Origin: Bacillota bacterium
GTDB lineage: Bacteria; Bacillota; Clostridia; Lachnospirales; Lachnospiraceae
Direction: 5' to 3'
NCBI GenBank assembly: GCA_023414985.1
Contig: JAEZLY010000041.1
Location: 1 to 13,248, forward strand
Length of the DNA: 13,248 nucleotides
A program made the position numbers and the translations under genes. Below the pieces are notes generated by a model. It worked only from the letters and a program-made list of their open reading frames with translations, did no database searches and was not told the DNA's origin. Positions 1-5,532 of the stretch are shown here, one piece after another. Within the stretch, counting starts at the first letter, position 1; the number at the start of each line of letters is the position of its first letter.

Positions 1-311
1 ATCATAGGGCTATCACCAGTTCCAACATATAACTCGTCACCGGATTTTTTGTAGTAATCAGCAATAAATGAGATTAGCTGTTGTCCATATCCTTTCCGTT
101 GATATTCAGGAACGGTAACAATATTCTTAATTTCATAAACTCCGGATTGCTCTTGTGTAACAATACAAATCGCTTTGACATCATCATCACACAAGGCGAA
201 CATTTCACCACGATATAAATATTTTTCTATCATATTTACCTGCTCATCTGCAATAAGTAGCAATTCCATGTACTTTGTTTTATCGCTATCAATAATTTTC
301 ACAATTTCCAT
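1..311 (-). CDS. GNAT family N-acetyltransferase, 3' end cut by window edge
   Basis: Reading the minus strand from an ATG at 309-311 gives an open frame of 103 codons that runs off the window. It begins MEIVKIIDSDKTKY and contains IKNIVTVPEYQRKGYGQQLI, roughly residues 62-81. This is the GNAT motif A: a beta strand, then the R/Q-x-x-G-x-G/A loop (here QRKGYGQ) that binds the acetyl-CoA pyrophosphate. Family members move an acetyl group from acetyl-CoA to an amine on a small molecule or protein; the substrate cannot be told here. The missing part is the C-terminal acceptor-side region. The upstream ribosome site is weak (a purine run, AAAGGGATAGGG). A TATAAT-like box lies at 355-360 on the minus strand without a convincing -35. 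The intrinsic terminator at 399-436 separates it from the gene upstream. The family call is firm, the substrate unknown. Confidence 0.85.
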   Translation of the reverse strand, partial: MEIVKIIDSDKTKYMELLLIADEQVNMIEKYLYRGEMFALCDDDVKAICIVTQEQSGVYEIKNIVTVPEYQRKGYGQQLISFIADYYKKSGDELYVGTGDSPM

Positions 312-398
312 TCGAAATTTTCCCTATCCCTTTCTTTTTTATCTTTACAAACCCATTATATCCTTTTCTATATCAAATGGGAGAACACACATTGTTGT

Positions 399-436
399 AA
401 AAAATAGATGTGCCACTTTGTAAAGTGGCACATCTA
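399..436 (-). terminator. Intrinsic terminator of the CD3324-family gene
   Basis: A perfect 15-bp inverted repeat (tagatgtgccacttt at 405-419 and its complement at 422-436) with a 2-base centre is followed on the minus strand by six T (A-run at 399-404). It begins 4 bases after the stop codon of the minus-strand gene ending at 441. The plus-strand side has no T-run, so it acts on the minus strand. Confidence 0.9.
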
Positions 437-440
437 CTCA

Positions 441-710
441 TTAAACTTGCATAGTCCGTATAATGCGTTGAATACTTTTGAGGGATAAACAATATTTCTC
501 TGACAGTTGAAAAACAGTCGTACCGTTTTTGAAACTATTGTATATTTCAAGATTTCTTTCTTTGAAATATGCTTTCGTATCTGTCTTTTCACCCCACTGA
601 TATCTCTTTGATTTTATTTTTGGAATGTATATAACCTGCCCGTCAATGTACTCTTGGATTTTTTCAATCAATCCCTCGGGCAGAATTTCCAAAGCGTGAA
701 CATAGCCCAT
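441..710 (-). CDS. CD3324-family protein with Mor-like HTH
   Basis: This 89-residue protein begins MGYVHALEILPEGLIEKIQEY and follows the pattern of the clostridial CD3324 family. An N-terminal section has a conserved ILPE start and a short IYIP stretch (about residues 27-30). A basic linker and a C-terminal HTH follow (about 62-86, FQLSEKYCLSLKSIQRIIR), like the DNA-binding part of Mor-type activators. Full family length is about 85-95, so it is complete. Its role is presumably DNA binding, but targets and signal are not known for the family. A strong AGGAGGG ribosome site precedes the ATG. It is a single-gene unit: its own promoter at 842-870, a structured leader of roughly 125 bases, and an intrinsic terminator directly after the stop. 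The family call is from recognised sequence pattern; regulatory function is inferred. Confidence 0.85.
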   Translation of the reverse strand: MGYVHALEILPEGLIEKIQEYIDGQVIYIPKIKSKRYQWGEKTDTKAYFKERNLEIYNSFKNGTTVFQLSEKYCLSLKSIQRIIRTMQV

Positions 711-720
711 GCGTGCCCTC

Positions 721-825
721 CTAATAATTATTCTTTAGGATAGCAAAGGCTATTGATATTCTTTTTGAGTGATATGCAATAGCCCTTGCTATGCACAATG
801 TTTCCTGCTTTTTCTTATAGTTCAT
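721..825 (-). CDS. Possible 34-residue leader ORF upstream of the CD3324 gene
   Basis: Inside the leader between the promoter (842-870) and the CD3324 start, the minus strand has an ATG at 823-825 and an open frame of 34 codons starting MNYKKKQETLCIARAIAY. Its TAG stop (721-723) is embedded in TAGGAGGG, which is also the ribosome site of the downstream gene, so translation of the two would be coupled. The hairpin at 740-792 lies wholly inside this ORF. GGAGGG abuts the ATG with no spacing, and an AGGA lies about 8 bases upstream, so the initiation signal is imperfect. No homology is recognised; this could be chance or a real leader peptide. Confidence 0.3.
   Translation of the reverse strand: MNYKKKQETLCIARAIAYHSKRISIAFAILKNNY
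740..792 (-). promoter_or_regulatory. Leader hairpin upstream of the CD3324 gene
   Basis: The 16-base arms atagcaaaggctattg (740-755) and caatagcccttgctat (777-792) are complementary except at one position, which is G:U on one strand. An ATAT/ATAT pair extends the stem into the 21-base loop. No T-run follows on either strand, so it is not an ordinary terminator. It lies in the transcribed leader on the minus strand. It could be an mRNA structure, an attenuator part or a DNA dyad bound by a regulator. Confidence 0.5.
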
Positions 826-841
826 CCCTCCGATCCTATCT

Positions 842-870
842 ATTATAACTTTAAAAAATTTTATTTTCAA
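842..870 (-). promoter_or_regulatory. Sigma-A type promoter for the CD3324 gene
   Basis: On the minus strand TTGAAA (865-870) is separated by 17 bases from a perfect TATAAT (842-847). The start of transcription would fall near 835, giving a leader of about 125 bases before the ATG at 710. Confidence 0.75.
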
Positions 871-904
871 GTAACTTAATAGTATACATACTTTGCGTTA
901 GTAG

Positions 905-1105
905 GAAGACACAAAGCTCAATGGCGCATCAGGTGGCGTCGGCTTATATACCGTTCAAATTGCAGAGGCATTTGGTGCAGAAGTTTTAGCAGTATGCAGT
1001 TCGAGAGAGAAACGCCTATACAAATCAAAAGGAGAATTTTTAAAGGAAAACTGGTTATTTCAGAAAGTATACCAACTGTATAATCCAATTGTAATAAAGA
1101 GGTAG
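905..1105 (+). pseudogene. Remnant of an MDR-family alcohol dehydrogenase / quinone reductase
   Basis: Frame 2 of the plus strand reads NGASGGVGLYTVQIAEAFGA from 920, followed by EVLAVCSS. This is the hallmark beta-alpha-beta nucleotide-binding segment of medium-chain dehydrogenases/reductases, whose intact members read GASGGVGTFAVQIAKAFGAEVTAVCST. About 30 residues match. The frame has a stop at 902-904 just upstream, so the N-terminal catalytic domain is absent. After residue 'SSRE' the frame no longer resembles the family and stops at 1103-1105. No start codon or ribosome site precedes it. It is a decayed fragment left by deletion, not a working oxidoreductase. The boundaries given are those of the open frame; only about 920-1009 is recognisably homologous. 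Confidence 0.75.
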
Positions 1106-1140
1106 AACAACAGAAAACGTGATAATATAACAAGCTGACA

Positions 1141-2172
1141 TTACCAGCGATTCTCGACCCGATCAGCGAAGCCCAGTAAATCTTGGACAAAAACTATGGT
1201 TCCATCATCTAGTATCGCTGCTCCGCTAAACCTTCCAAATACCTGATGTTGGTTGGTGGAAAAGACGAGAATGGACAGATTGGCGCTTCGATCAAGGATG
1301 GGTTCAAATATCATTTCTAATCTGCCATCAGATGAAGTGATATGCCAAGGTTCCAGATACTGATATTCCTTTTTCTTGTTTTGCGGGATATGGAAGGTAA
1401 CTTTTTCGAGCTTACTTGCAATACCATTCATAAATAGCATATTTTCCGTAGCTTTAGAGGTATCACCGAAGCCATAACCAAGATTAAATCCAAATAAATC
1501 ATTGCCAATCATACTCTGTGCTGCGCTCCAATACCAGGTAGTATGATAGGGCCAACAACCCCTACCCCAATCTAGGATAGCGTAGGAATTACATGGGAGG
1601 AACTGATAAGTTTTTTTACCAACTGTAACTTTTCCGGAAGCTCGCATTCCAATAATTTTTTGATTATAATAGAAAAGTGTTTTTTTCTCTTTGAAAGGTG
1701 TAGCGATGACCATGGAATCTTTAGGCTCGGGTGATAGTTCAAACTCAATATCCAAGTCCTCTTTTTCAAGAAAACTATTGCTATAGAACTTAAGTTGTCG
1801 GTTACAACCCTGATGCAGGAAGGCAACTTTAGTTGCTGCATCCTCAAAGTAAATATCTCCGACTTCAGAGGATTCAGGCATGGAGAATGCTTTCTCTGAC
1901 TTGATTCCAACCGTATTCTTTATTATCTGTTTTTTACTCTTAAGATCGATTAGAGAAGCATTCACCAATACAAAGGTAATGCTTTTTGCGACTGTCAAAG
2001 CAATTACACACTCTTCGTTATAGATTAAGTAGTAATCCCATTCTTTCAATTGGGTTTTATGAGCTGCATCTTTACGAATATATTTTAGGATAGGGGAGGT
2101 AGCATAACCTTTCTGAATGAGCTCACCTCGTTTATTTAATAACCTGGAAGGCTTTTTTATTTTGTATTGCAT
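1141..2172 (-). CDS. DUF2804 domain-containing protein
   Basis: The 343-residue protein spans the whole DUF2804 family pattern. It opens with KIKKPSRLLNKRGELIQKGY (family members start with a short 'L.d.G.l...GwaR/GYA' segment). It continues through WDYYLIYNEECVIALTVA, and has the aromatic block WGRGCWPYHTTWYWSAAQ near residues 206-223 followed by GFNLGYGFGD. No signal peptide or membrane segment is visible, so it is probably cytoplasmic. The fold appears beta-rich, and I recall a link to lipocalin-like/AttH-type proteins, but no reaction is established for the family. The ATG at 2170-2172 is chosen because AAGGAG (minus strand, 2179-2184) precedes it at good spacing. It stands alone; divergent from the AraC gene at 2426, which might control it, but this is only a guess from position. 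Confidence 0.85.
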   Translation of the reverse strand: MQYKIKKPSRLLNKRGELIQKGYATSPILKYIRKDAAHKTQLKEWDYYLIYNEECVIALTVAKSITFVLVNASLIDLKSKKQIIKNTVGIKSEKAFSMPESSEVGDIYFEDAATKVAFLHQGCNRQLKFYSNSFLEKEDLDIEFELSPEPKDSMVIATPFKEKKTLFYYNQKIIGMRASGKVTVGKKTYQFLPCNSYAILDWGRGCWPYHTTWYWSAAQSMIGNDLFGFNLGYGFGDTSKATENMLFMNGIASKLEKVTFHIPQNKKKEYQYLEPWHITSSDGRLEMIFEPILDRSANLSILVFSTNQHQVFGRFSGAAILDDGTIVFVQDLLGFADRVENRW

Positions 2173-2242
2173 ATTCTACTCCTTATATCCTGGATCCAGA
2201 TAAATTAGGTGGCCATAACCTGCCATCGCAATAGCATATATA

Positions 2243-2336
2243 ATTAGTATATTAACTTCTAAGCCGGAAAGTACCTTGGTTCTCGTAATTATCTGTTGAT
2301 TTGAAATTGACAGTGGTGCTATTATTAGTATATTAA
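2243..2336. repeat. Direct repeat attagtatattaa between DUF2804 and AraC genes
   Basis: The 13-mer attagtatattaa occurs at 2243-2255 and again at 2324-2336, 81 bases apart, in the divergent intergenic region. The second copy covers the -10 box of the AraC promoter. It may be an operator pair, but such AT-rich words can recur by chance. Confidence 0.35.
2307..2334 (+). promoter_or_regulatory. Promoter of the AraC-family gene
   Basis: A perfect TTGACA (2307-2312) and TATATT (2329-2334) are spaced by 16 bases. Transcription would begin near 2341, downstream of the in-frame ATG at 2336; this supports initiation at 2426 rather than 2336. Confidence 0.7.
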
Positions 2337-2425
2337 TGTCCAATGAGTATGACTTTTTCGTGCATCAAATGCAAGGCTTCAAATACTACAGTATGATAAT
2401 ATATATCTCGAAGGGAGGGGAATGT

Positions 2426-3280
2426 ATGGATTGGCTAAGCAGAATGAATGATGCTATGAACTATATTGAATTAAATCTCGCAGATGAAATTTCGTATGAT
2501 AAAGCTGCACAGATTGCTTGCTGTTCAACTTATCATTTTCAAAGAATGTTCTCATTTATCACTGACGTACCACTGTCTGAGTATATCAGACGCAGGAGAT
2601 TGACATTAGCTGCCTTTGAATTACAGACCAGTGATATTAAAGTTGTTGATGTAGCACTTAAATACGGCTATGAATCACCGGAAGCATTTAGCAGGGCATT
2701 TAAAAATCTGCATGGACTAATGCCGATATCAGCGCGCGATACCGGTGTTACCCTAAAAGCCTTTCCCAAAATGACCTTTTCTATATCAATAAAAGGAGAT
2801 ACTGAGATGAATTACCGTATTGAACAAAGAGAAGCATTTGAGGTATTTGGTGTATACACAGAAGTAAGCACAGATCAAGAAAAAGCCTTTGACCAGGTTC
2901 CGTTATTTTTTAAAAGGTGTGATGAAGATGGTACTACAGATATGATCAATGACCTTTTAGGCCGTTTTCATGACAACTATACCATCTCTGCATTGTATGA
3001 CTATTCAGAAACAGCATTTAAGTACATGTTATGTAATTATTTGCCCAAGGGCTTAACGCTTCCATCAAGGTTCGTAACGCTCTCTGTACCCTCATCCACC
3101 TGGGTAATATTTGATGTGCCCGGATGCGAGATGCAGAGTATGTGGAAACGTATTTGGACGGAGTGGTTTCCAACCTCAGAGTTTGAAGCGATGGAAGGCA
3201 TCCAATTTGAAATGTATTACGGATTGGCAAATCATAGGAATGGCTTCGGCGAGATCTGGATTCCTGTAAAAAAGAAATAA
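2426..3280 (+). CDS. AraC-family regulator with GyrI-like effector-binding domain
   Basis: From ATG 2426 the protein has 284 residues. Residues about 5-105 form the double-HTH AraC domain, with ACCSTYHFQRMFSFITDVPL in the first HTH and VALKYGYESPEAFSRAFKNL in the second. Residues about 130-284 (from MNYRIEQREAFEVFGVYTEV to GEIWIPVKKK) match the GyrI-like / AraC effector-binding domain, which binds hydrophobic or cationic small molecules in multidrug and stress regulators such as Rob. The HTH-first order is typical of this subfamily. The frame is open from an ATG at 2336, but 2426 is preferred. It has AAGGGAGGGG at 2411-2420, MDWLSRMNDAMNYIE is the normal family N-terminus, and the promoter would put the transcript start after 2336. 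It is a solitary gene ended by its own terminator; ligand and targets are not evident. Confidence 0.9.
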   Translation: MDWLSRMNDAMNYIELNLADEISYDKAAQIACCSTYHFQRMFSFITDVPLSEYIRRRRLTLAAFELQTSDIKVVDVALKYGYESPEAFSRAFKNLHGLMPISARDTGVTLKAFPKMTFSISIKGDTEMNYRIEQREAFEVFGVYTEVSTDQEKAFDQVPLFFKRCDEDGTTDMINDLLGRFHDNYTISALYDYSETAFKYMLCNYLPKGLTLPSRFVTLSVPSSTWVIFDVPGCEMQSMWKRIWTEWFPTSEFEAMEGIQFEMYYGLANHRNGFGEIWIPVKKK

Positions 3281-3382
3281 TTTCATTACTATTGATAAGT
3301 TTTGATGGTGAAATACGTTTATTGGACAAAAAATTAGGCTTGCTTACCTTACTTTTTGCTTAGAAGTAAATATGATGCAGAG

Positions 3383-3427
3383 ATAGGGCTGAAAGAGTAC
3401 ACTTTCAGCCCTATTTTAATATTTTTT
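3383..3427 (+). terminator. Intrinsic terminator of the AraC-family gene
   Basis: A perfect 13-bp stem (atagggctgaaag at 3383-3395, complement at 3402-3414) with a 6-base loop is followed by TTTAATATTTTTT up to 3427. It lies about 100 bases after the AraC stop; the bases between show no further gene. Confidence 0.9.
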
Positions 3428-3437
3428 ACAGCTGCTA

Positions 3438-3466
3438 TTGACCTAACAGGTAAATAATAATATAAT
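3438..3466 (+). promoter_or_regulatory. Promoter of the tetR-EFR1 unit
   Basis: TTGACC (3438-3443), 17 bases, then a perfect TATAAT (3461-3466). The -35 box overlaps the first of two operator-like boxes. Confidence 0.8.
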
Positions 3467-3484
3467 AATATTAACCTAATAGGT
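3441..3484 (+). promoter_or_regulatory. Paired TetR operator-like boxes
   Basis: Two near-identical short dyads, acctaacaggt (3441-3451) and acctaataggt (3474-3484), share the arms ACCT/AGGT and the flanking TAA that follows. Their centres are 33 bases apart, about three helical turns, so bound dimers would sit on the same face. One overlaps the -35 box and the other the expected start of transcription. This is the usual arrangement of an autorepressing TetR regulator; binding by the downstream TetR is inferred from position. Confidence 0.6.
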
Positions 3485-3515
3485 AAACATTGAGAAAAAC
3501 CGGAAAGGAGATATC

Positions 3516-4139
3516 ATGCTTTCAAAATTAACCAATCTGGAAGAGAAAAGACGGGATGCCATTTTAAACGCAGCATTAGAAGAGTTTGCAACGAAGGGCT
3601 TTGATGAAGCGTCTACCAATGCAATTGCAAAGGAAGCCGGGATATCAAAGGGACTAATGTTCCATTATGTAAACAATAAAAAGGACCTTTTTCTATTTCT
3701 TTACGATTACTGTACGGAGAAGATTAATGAAGAATATTTTAATTTAATGAACTTTAACGAGAGAGATATTTTTGAAAGACTTTGGCAGTCGTATCTTCTG
3801 CAGCTTGAGCTGCTGCACAAGCATCCTTGGATTTTTGAATTCAATAAGGTCAGCGCCAATACCAAATCGGAAGAAATTAATAAGGAGCTGGAGGAGCGGC
3901 AGAGAGGAAAACAAGCACTATGCTATGAATCAGTATTTGATTTTATTGATGAGACAAAATTCAAAGAAGGTCTTAACATTGAACTATGCAAGCAGTTAAT
4001 TTTTTGGGCAAATGTCGGCTTCACTAATCAGATTCTGGAGGAAATCAGGAATTCAGAGAAAAAAGCTTTGGATTATGATAAGATCATTGATCAATTAGAT
4101 AGTTACCTGAAGGAACTCAGAAAAATTTATTACAAATAA
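3516..4139 (+). CDS. TetR/AcrR-family transcription regulator (controls EFR1 neighbour)
   Basis: The 207-residue protein has the N-terminal TetR HTH at about residues 10-58. It reads RRDAILNAALEEFATKGFDE, then the recognition segment AIAKEAGISKGLMFHYVNNK, with the conserved F/Y-x-H/Y-Y and K-x-x-L pattern. The C-terminal part (about 60-207) is an all-alpha ligand-binding and dimer domain that varies freely between members, so the inducer cannot be read. AAAGGAG at 3504-3510 supports the ATG at 3516. The EFR1 gene starts 19 bases after the stop, with no terminator between, so the two are almost certainly one transcript. With the paired boxes at its promoter, this is likely an autorepressor that also controls the EFR1 protein. 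Confidence 0.9.
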   Translation: MLSKLTNLEEKRRDAILNAALEEFATKGFDEASTNAIAKEAGISKGLMFHYVNNKKDLFLFLYDYCTEKINEEYFNLMNFNERDIFERLWQSYLLQLELLHKHPWIFEFNKVSANTKSEEINKELEERQRGKQALCYESVFDFIDETKFKEGLNIELCKQLIFWANVGFTNQILEEIRNSEKKALDYDKIIDQLDSYLKELRKIYYK

Positions 4140-4158
4140 AAGGATGGGAAGGATTAGT

Positions 4159-4935
4159 ATGAGGGGTATGATTTTTTATTTTTCTGCGACAGGTAATTCA
4201 CTTCAAATTACTCGTAACATCGCAAAGGAATTGGGAGATTGTGTAATAGAGTCAATGACTTCGCAGGTACCGGACGAACCCGTAGGCGGGCCGGATTCCT
4301 ATATTGGATTCGTATTTCCAGTATTCTATAACGGGTTACCCAGATTGGTGAAGCGATTTGTTGAAAGGCTTACCATCAATCCCGGAACCTATTGCTTTGC
4401 AATTGCCAATTCAGGAGGAACAAGAGCGAATCCTTTGGGAATGCTGGAGGATATACTGTCCGAAAAAGGAATCAGCTTATCTTATGCAAATGAGGTCAAA
4501 ATGCCTGGCAACTATATTGTAGGACATCCGCTTCCATCGGATCGTAAGATATCAGAACTGCTGGAGGCTGCTGACATCAAATTAAAGAATGCCTCCGAAG
4601 CGATTGCCCGAGGGGAACGAAAACCGGTGATAAGGAAAGCTGTGTGGTGGAGTAAAGTAGTGAATCACAATTTTCTTTATAAAAACATACACGAATGGGA
4701 TATGGCATTTTTATCGAACGATAAATGCACCGGTTGCGGACTGTGTGCAAAGGTATGTCCTATCTGCAATATCAAAATGGAAGACCGGCACCCTATATGG
4801 CAGCATAATTGTGAACAATGTCTTGCCTGTCTCCATTGGTGTCCCTGTGAAGCAATAGAATATGGCAAAAAGACAGTAGGACGCAGAAGGTACCATAATC
4901 CCAATATCAGGTCTGAAGATATCATAGAAAAATGA
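4159..4935 (+). CDS. EFR1-family flavodoxin-ferredoxin fusion protein
   Basis: This is a two-part electron-transfer protein of 258 residues. The N-terminal half is flavodoxin-like: MIFYFSATGNSLQITRNIA carries the S-x-T-G-N-S phosphate loop that holds FMN, and later NSGG (about residue 84) is part of the same site. The C-terminal part has two complete 4Fe-4S motifs, CTGCGLCAKVCP and CEQCLACLHWCP, each C-x2-C-x2-C-x3-C-P. The family is common in anaerobic clostridia and presumably shuttles electrons between iron-sulfur clusters and flavin in the cytoplasm; partners are unknown. An in-frame ATG exists at 4144, but AGG abuts it. ATG 4159 has GGGAAGG at 4146-4152 with proper spacing and is chosen; ATG 4168 is also possible. 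It is co-transcribed with the TetR gene 19 bases upstream. Confidence 0.9.
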   Translation: MRGMIFYFSATGNSLQITRNIAKELGDCVIESMTSQVPDEPVGGPDSYIGFVFPVFYNGLPRLVKRFVERLTINPGTYCFAIANSGGTRANPLGMLEDILSEKGISLSYANEVKMPGNYIVGHPLPSDRKISELLEAADIKLKNASEAIARGERKPVIRKAVWWSKVVNHNFLYKNIHEWDMAFLSNDKCTGCGLCAKVCPICNIKMEDRHPIWQHNCEQCLACLHWCPCEAIEYGKKTVGRRRYHNPNIRSEDIIEK

Positions 4936-4980
4936 ACATGAGATGACAGAGCAGTTACATAAGAGATTCATGTTCTCCAA

Positions 4981-5035
4981 CTCTTACCCCAATAAACCAA
5001 CACATTATTACTTTGGTGATTTACTGGGGTGAGAG
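4981..5035. repeat. Long imperfect inverted repeat between convergent genes
   Basis: Arms at 4981-4996 (ctcttaccccaataaa) and 5020-5035 (tttactggggtgagag) match at 14 of 16 positions, and an inner accaa/ttggt pair (4996-5000 with 5013-5017) extends the hairpin. On each RNA strand one of the two exceptions is a wobble and the other a mismatch. No T-run follows on either side. It lies between the converging EFR1 and VOC genes, where a bidirectional terminator would be expected, but it lacks the U-tract. Confidence 0.55.
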
Positions 5036-5050
5036 TATTGAGGGGATTCC

Positions 5051-5425
5051 CTAAATAGACTTTTGTTGAAAGAACTGAACATTTAAGCCATTTGGATCTT
5101 TAACGGTAAACCACTTGAATTTCGGAGTTTCAATTAATTCATTATAGATGGGTATGTTTTTACTTCTTACAGTTTCAAGCATTTCCTCAATTGAATCCAC
5201 CGCAAATCCAATAGATAGGAAATCATTGAAACTGATTGCATTATTATTGCAGTTCGCATAGAGTTCAACTAAAGTTTCGTCAGATGTCCCATTGCCCATA
5301 AACGCTATTTCAATTCCGGGACCCGCAGGAAACTGTTGCATCACTTTAAGGCCTATCAGATCAGAATAAAAATGAATTGATTCATCCAGGTTTTTCAGAT
5401 GGATAGTAGTCCATAAGTATTTCAT
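5051..5425 (-). CDS. VOC-family (glyoxalase/bleomycin-resistance-like) protein
   Basis: The 124-residue protein has two beta-alpha-beta-beta-beta modules of the vicinal oxygen chelate fold. It starts YLWTTIHLKNLDESIHFYSD, with FYSDLIGLKV after the first helix. The second half has IGFAVDSIEEMLETVRSKN and ends FTVKDPNGLNVQFFQQ. In metal-dependent relatives such as glyoxalase I the ligands are H, E, H, E. Here H9 and E54 fit, but the third position appears to be S71 and the fourth Q117. It may therefore bind no metal and act as a small-molecule binding protein rather than an enzyme. Length is normal for a single-domain member. GGAGGG precedes the ATG. It is divergent from the XRE regulator at 5533, a possible controller; substrate unknown. 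Confidence 0.85.
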   Translation of the reverse strand: MKYLWTTIHLKNLDESIHFYSDLIGLKVMQQFPAGPGIEIAFMGNGTSDETLVELYANCNNNAISFNDFLSIGFAVDSIEEMLETVRSKNIPIYNELIETPKFKWFTVKDPNGLNVQFFQQKSI

Positions 5426-5496
5426 GTTATTCCCTCCACTTTTAAATTTTTATTGTGATAGTATAATTCAAAACTTATAATAGAAACAGGAGTGTA

Positions 5497-5512
5497 ATTA
5501 TACTGGTATAAT
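5497..5512. promoter_or_regulatory. Palindromic extended -10 promoter upstream of the XRE gene
   Basis: ATTATAC-TG-GTATAAT is a perfect 7-bp inverted repeat (5497-5503 and 5506-5512). On the plus strand it contains TGGTATAAT, an extended -10 box (TATAAT 5507-5512) without a recognisable -35. The transcript would start near 5519. A dyad laid over the -10 is what an autorepressor operator would look like; binding by the XRE protein is inferred. The complement also contains TATAAT facing the VOC gene. Confidence 0.5.
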
Positions 5513-5532
5513 ATATAATAGAAGGGGTGACT

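Noticed and set aside
175..423. 82-codon plus-strand open frame
   Set aside because: It lies mostly antisense to the GNAT gene, has no ribosome site or family resemblance, and runs into the terminator hairpin of the CD3324 gene.
1572..1910. 112-codon minus-strand frame inside the DUF2804 gene
   Set aside because: It is fully contained in another frame of a well-supported gene and its composition is that of a shadow frame.
2336..2425. N-terminal extension of the AraC protein from ATG 2336
   Set aside because: It has no ribosome site, does not resemble the family, and the promoter would place the transcript start after this ATG.
3281..3382. Possible short gene or gene fragment after the AraC stop
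   Set aside because: Only very short frames exist, none with a convincing start or homology; it is treated as 3' untranslated sequence.
4936..4980. 8-base inverted repeat (gaacatga / tcatgttc) after the EFR1 gene
   Set aside because: The stem is short, the loop long and no T-run follows, so it is not supported as a terminator.
5461..5480. Additional TATAAT-like words upstream of the XRE gene
   Set aside because: They lack a -35 or an extended -10, and such words are expected by chance in this AT-rich stretch.
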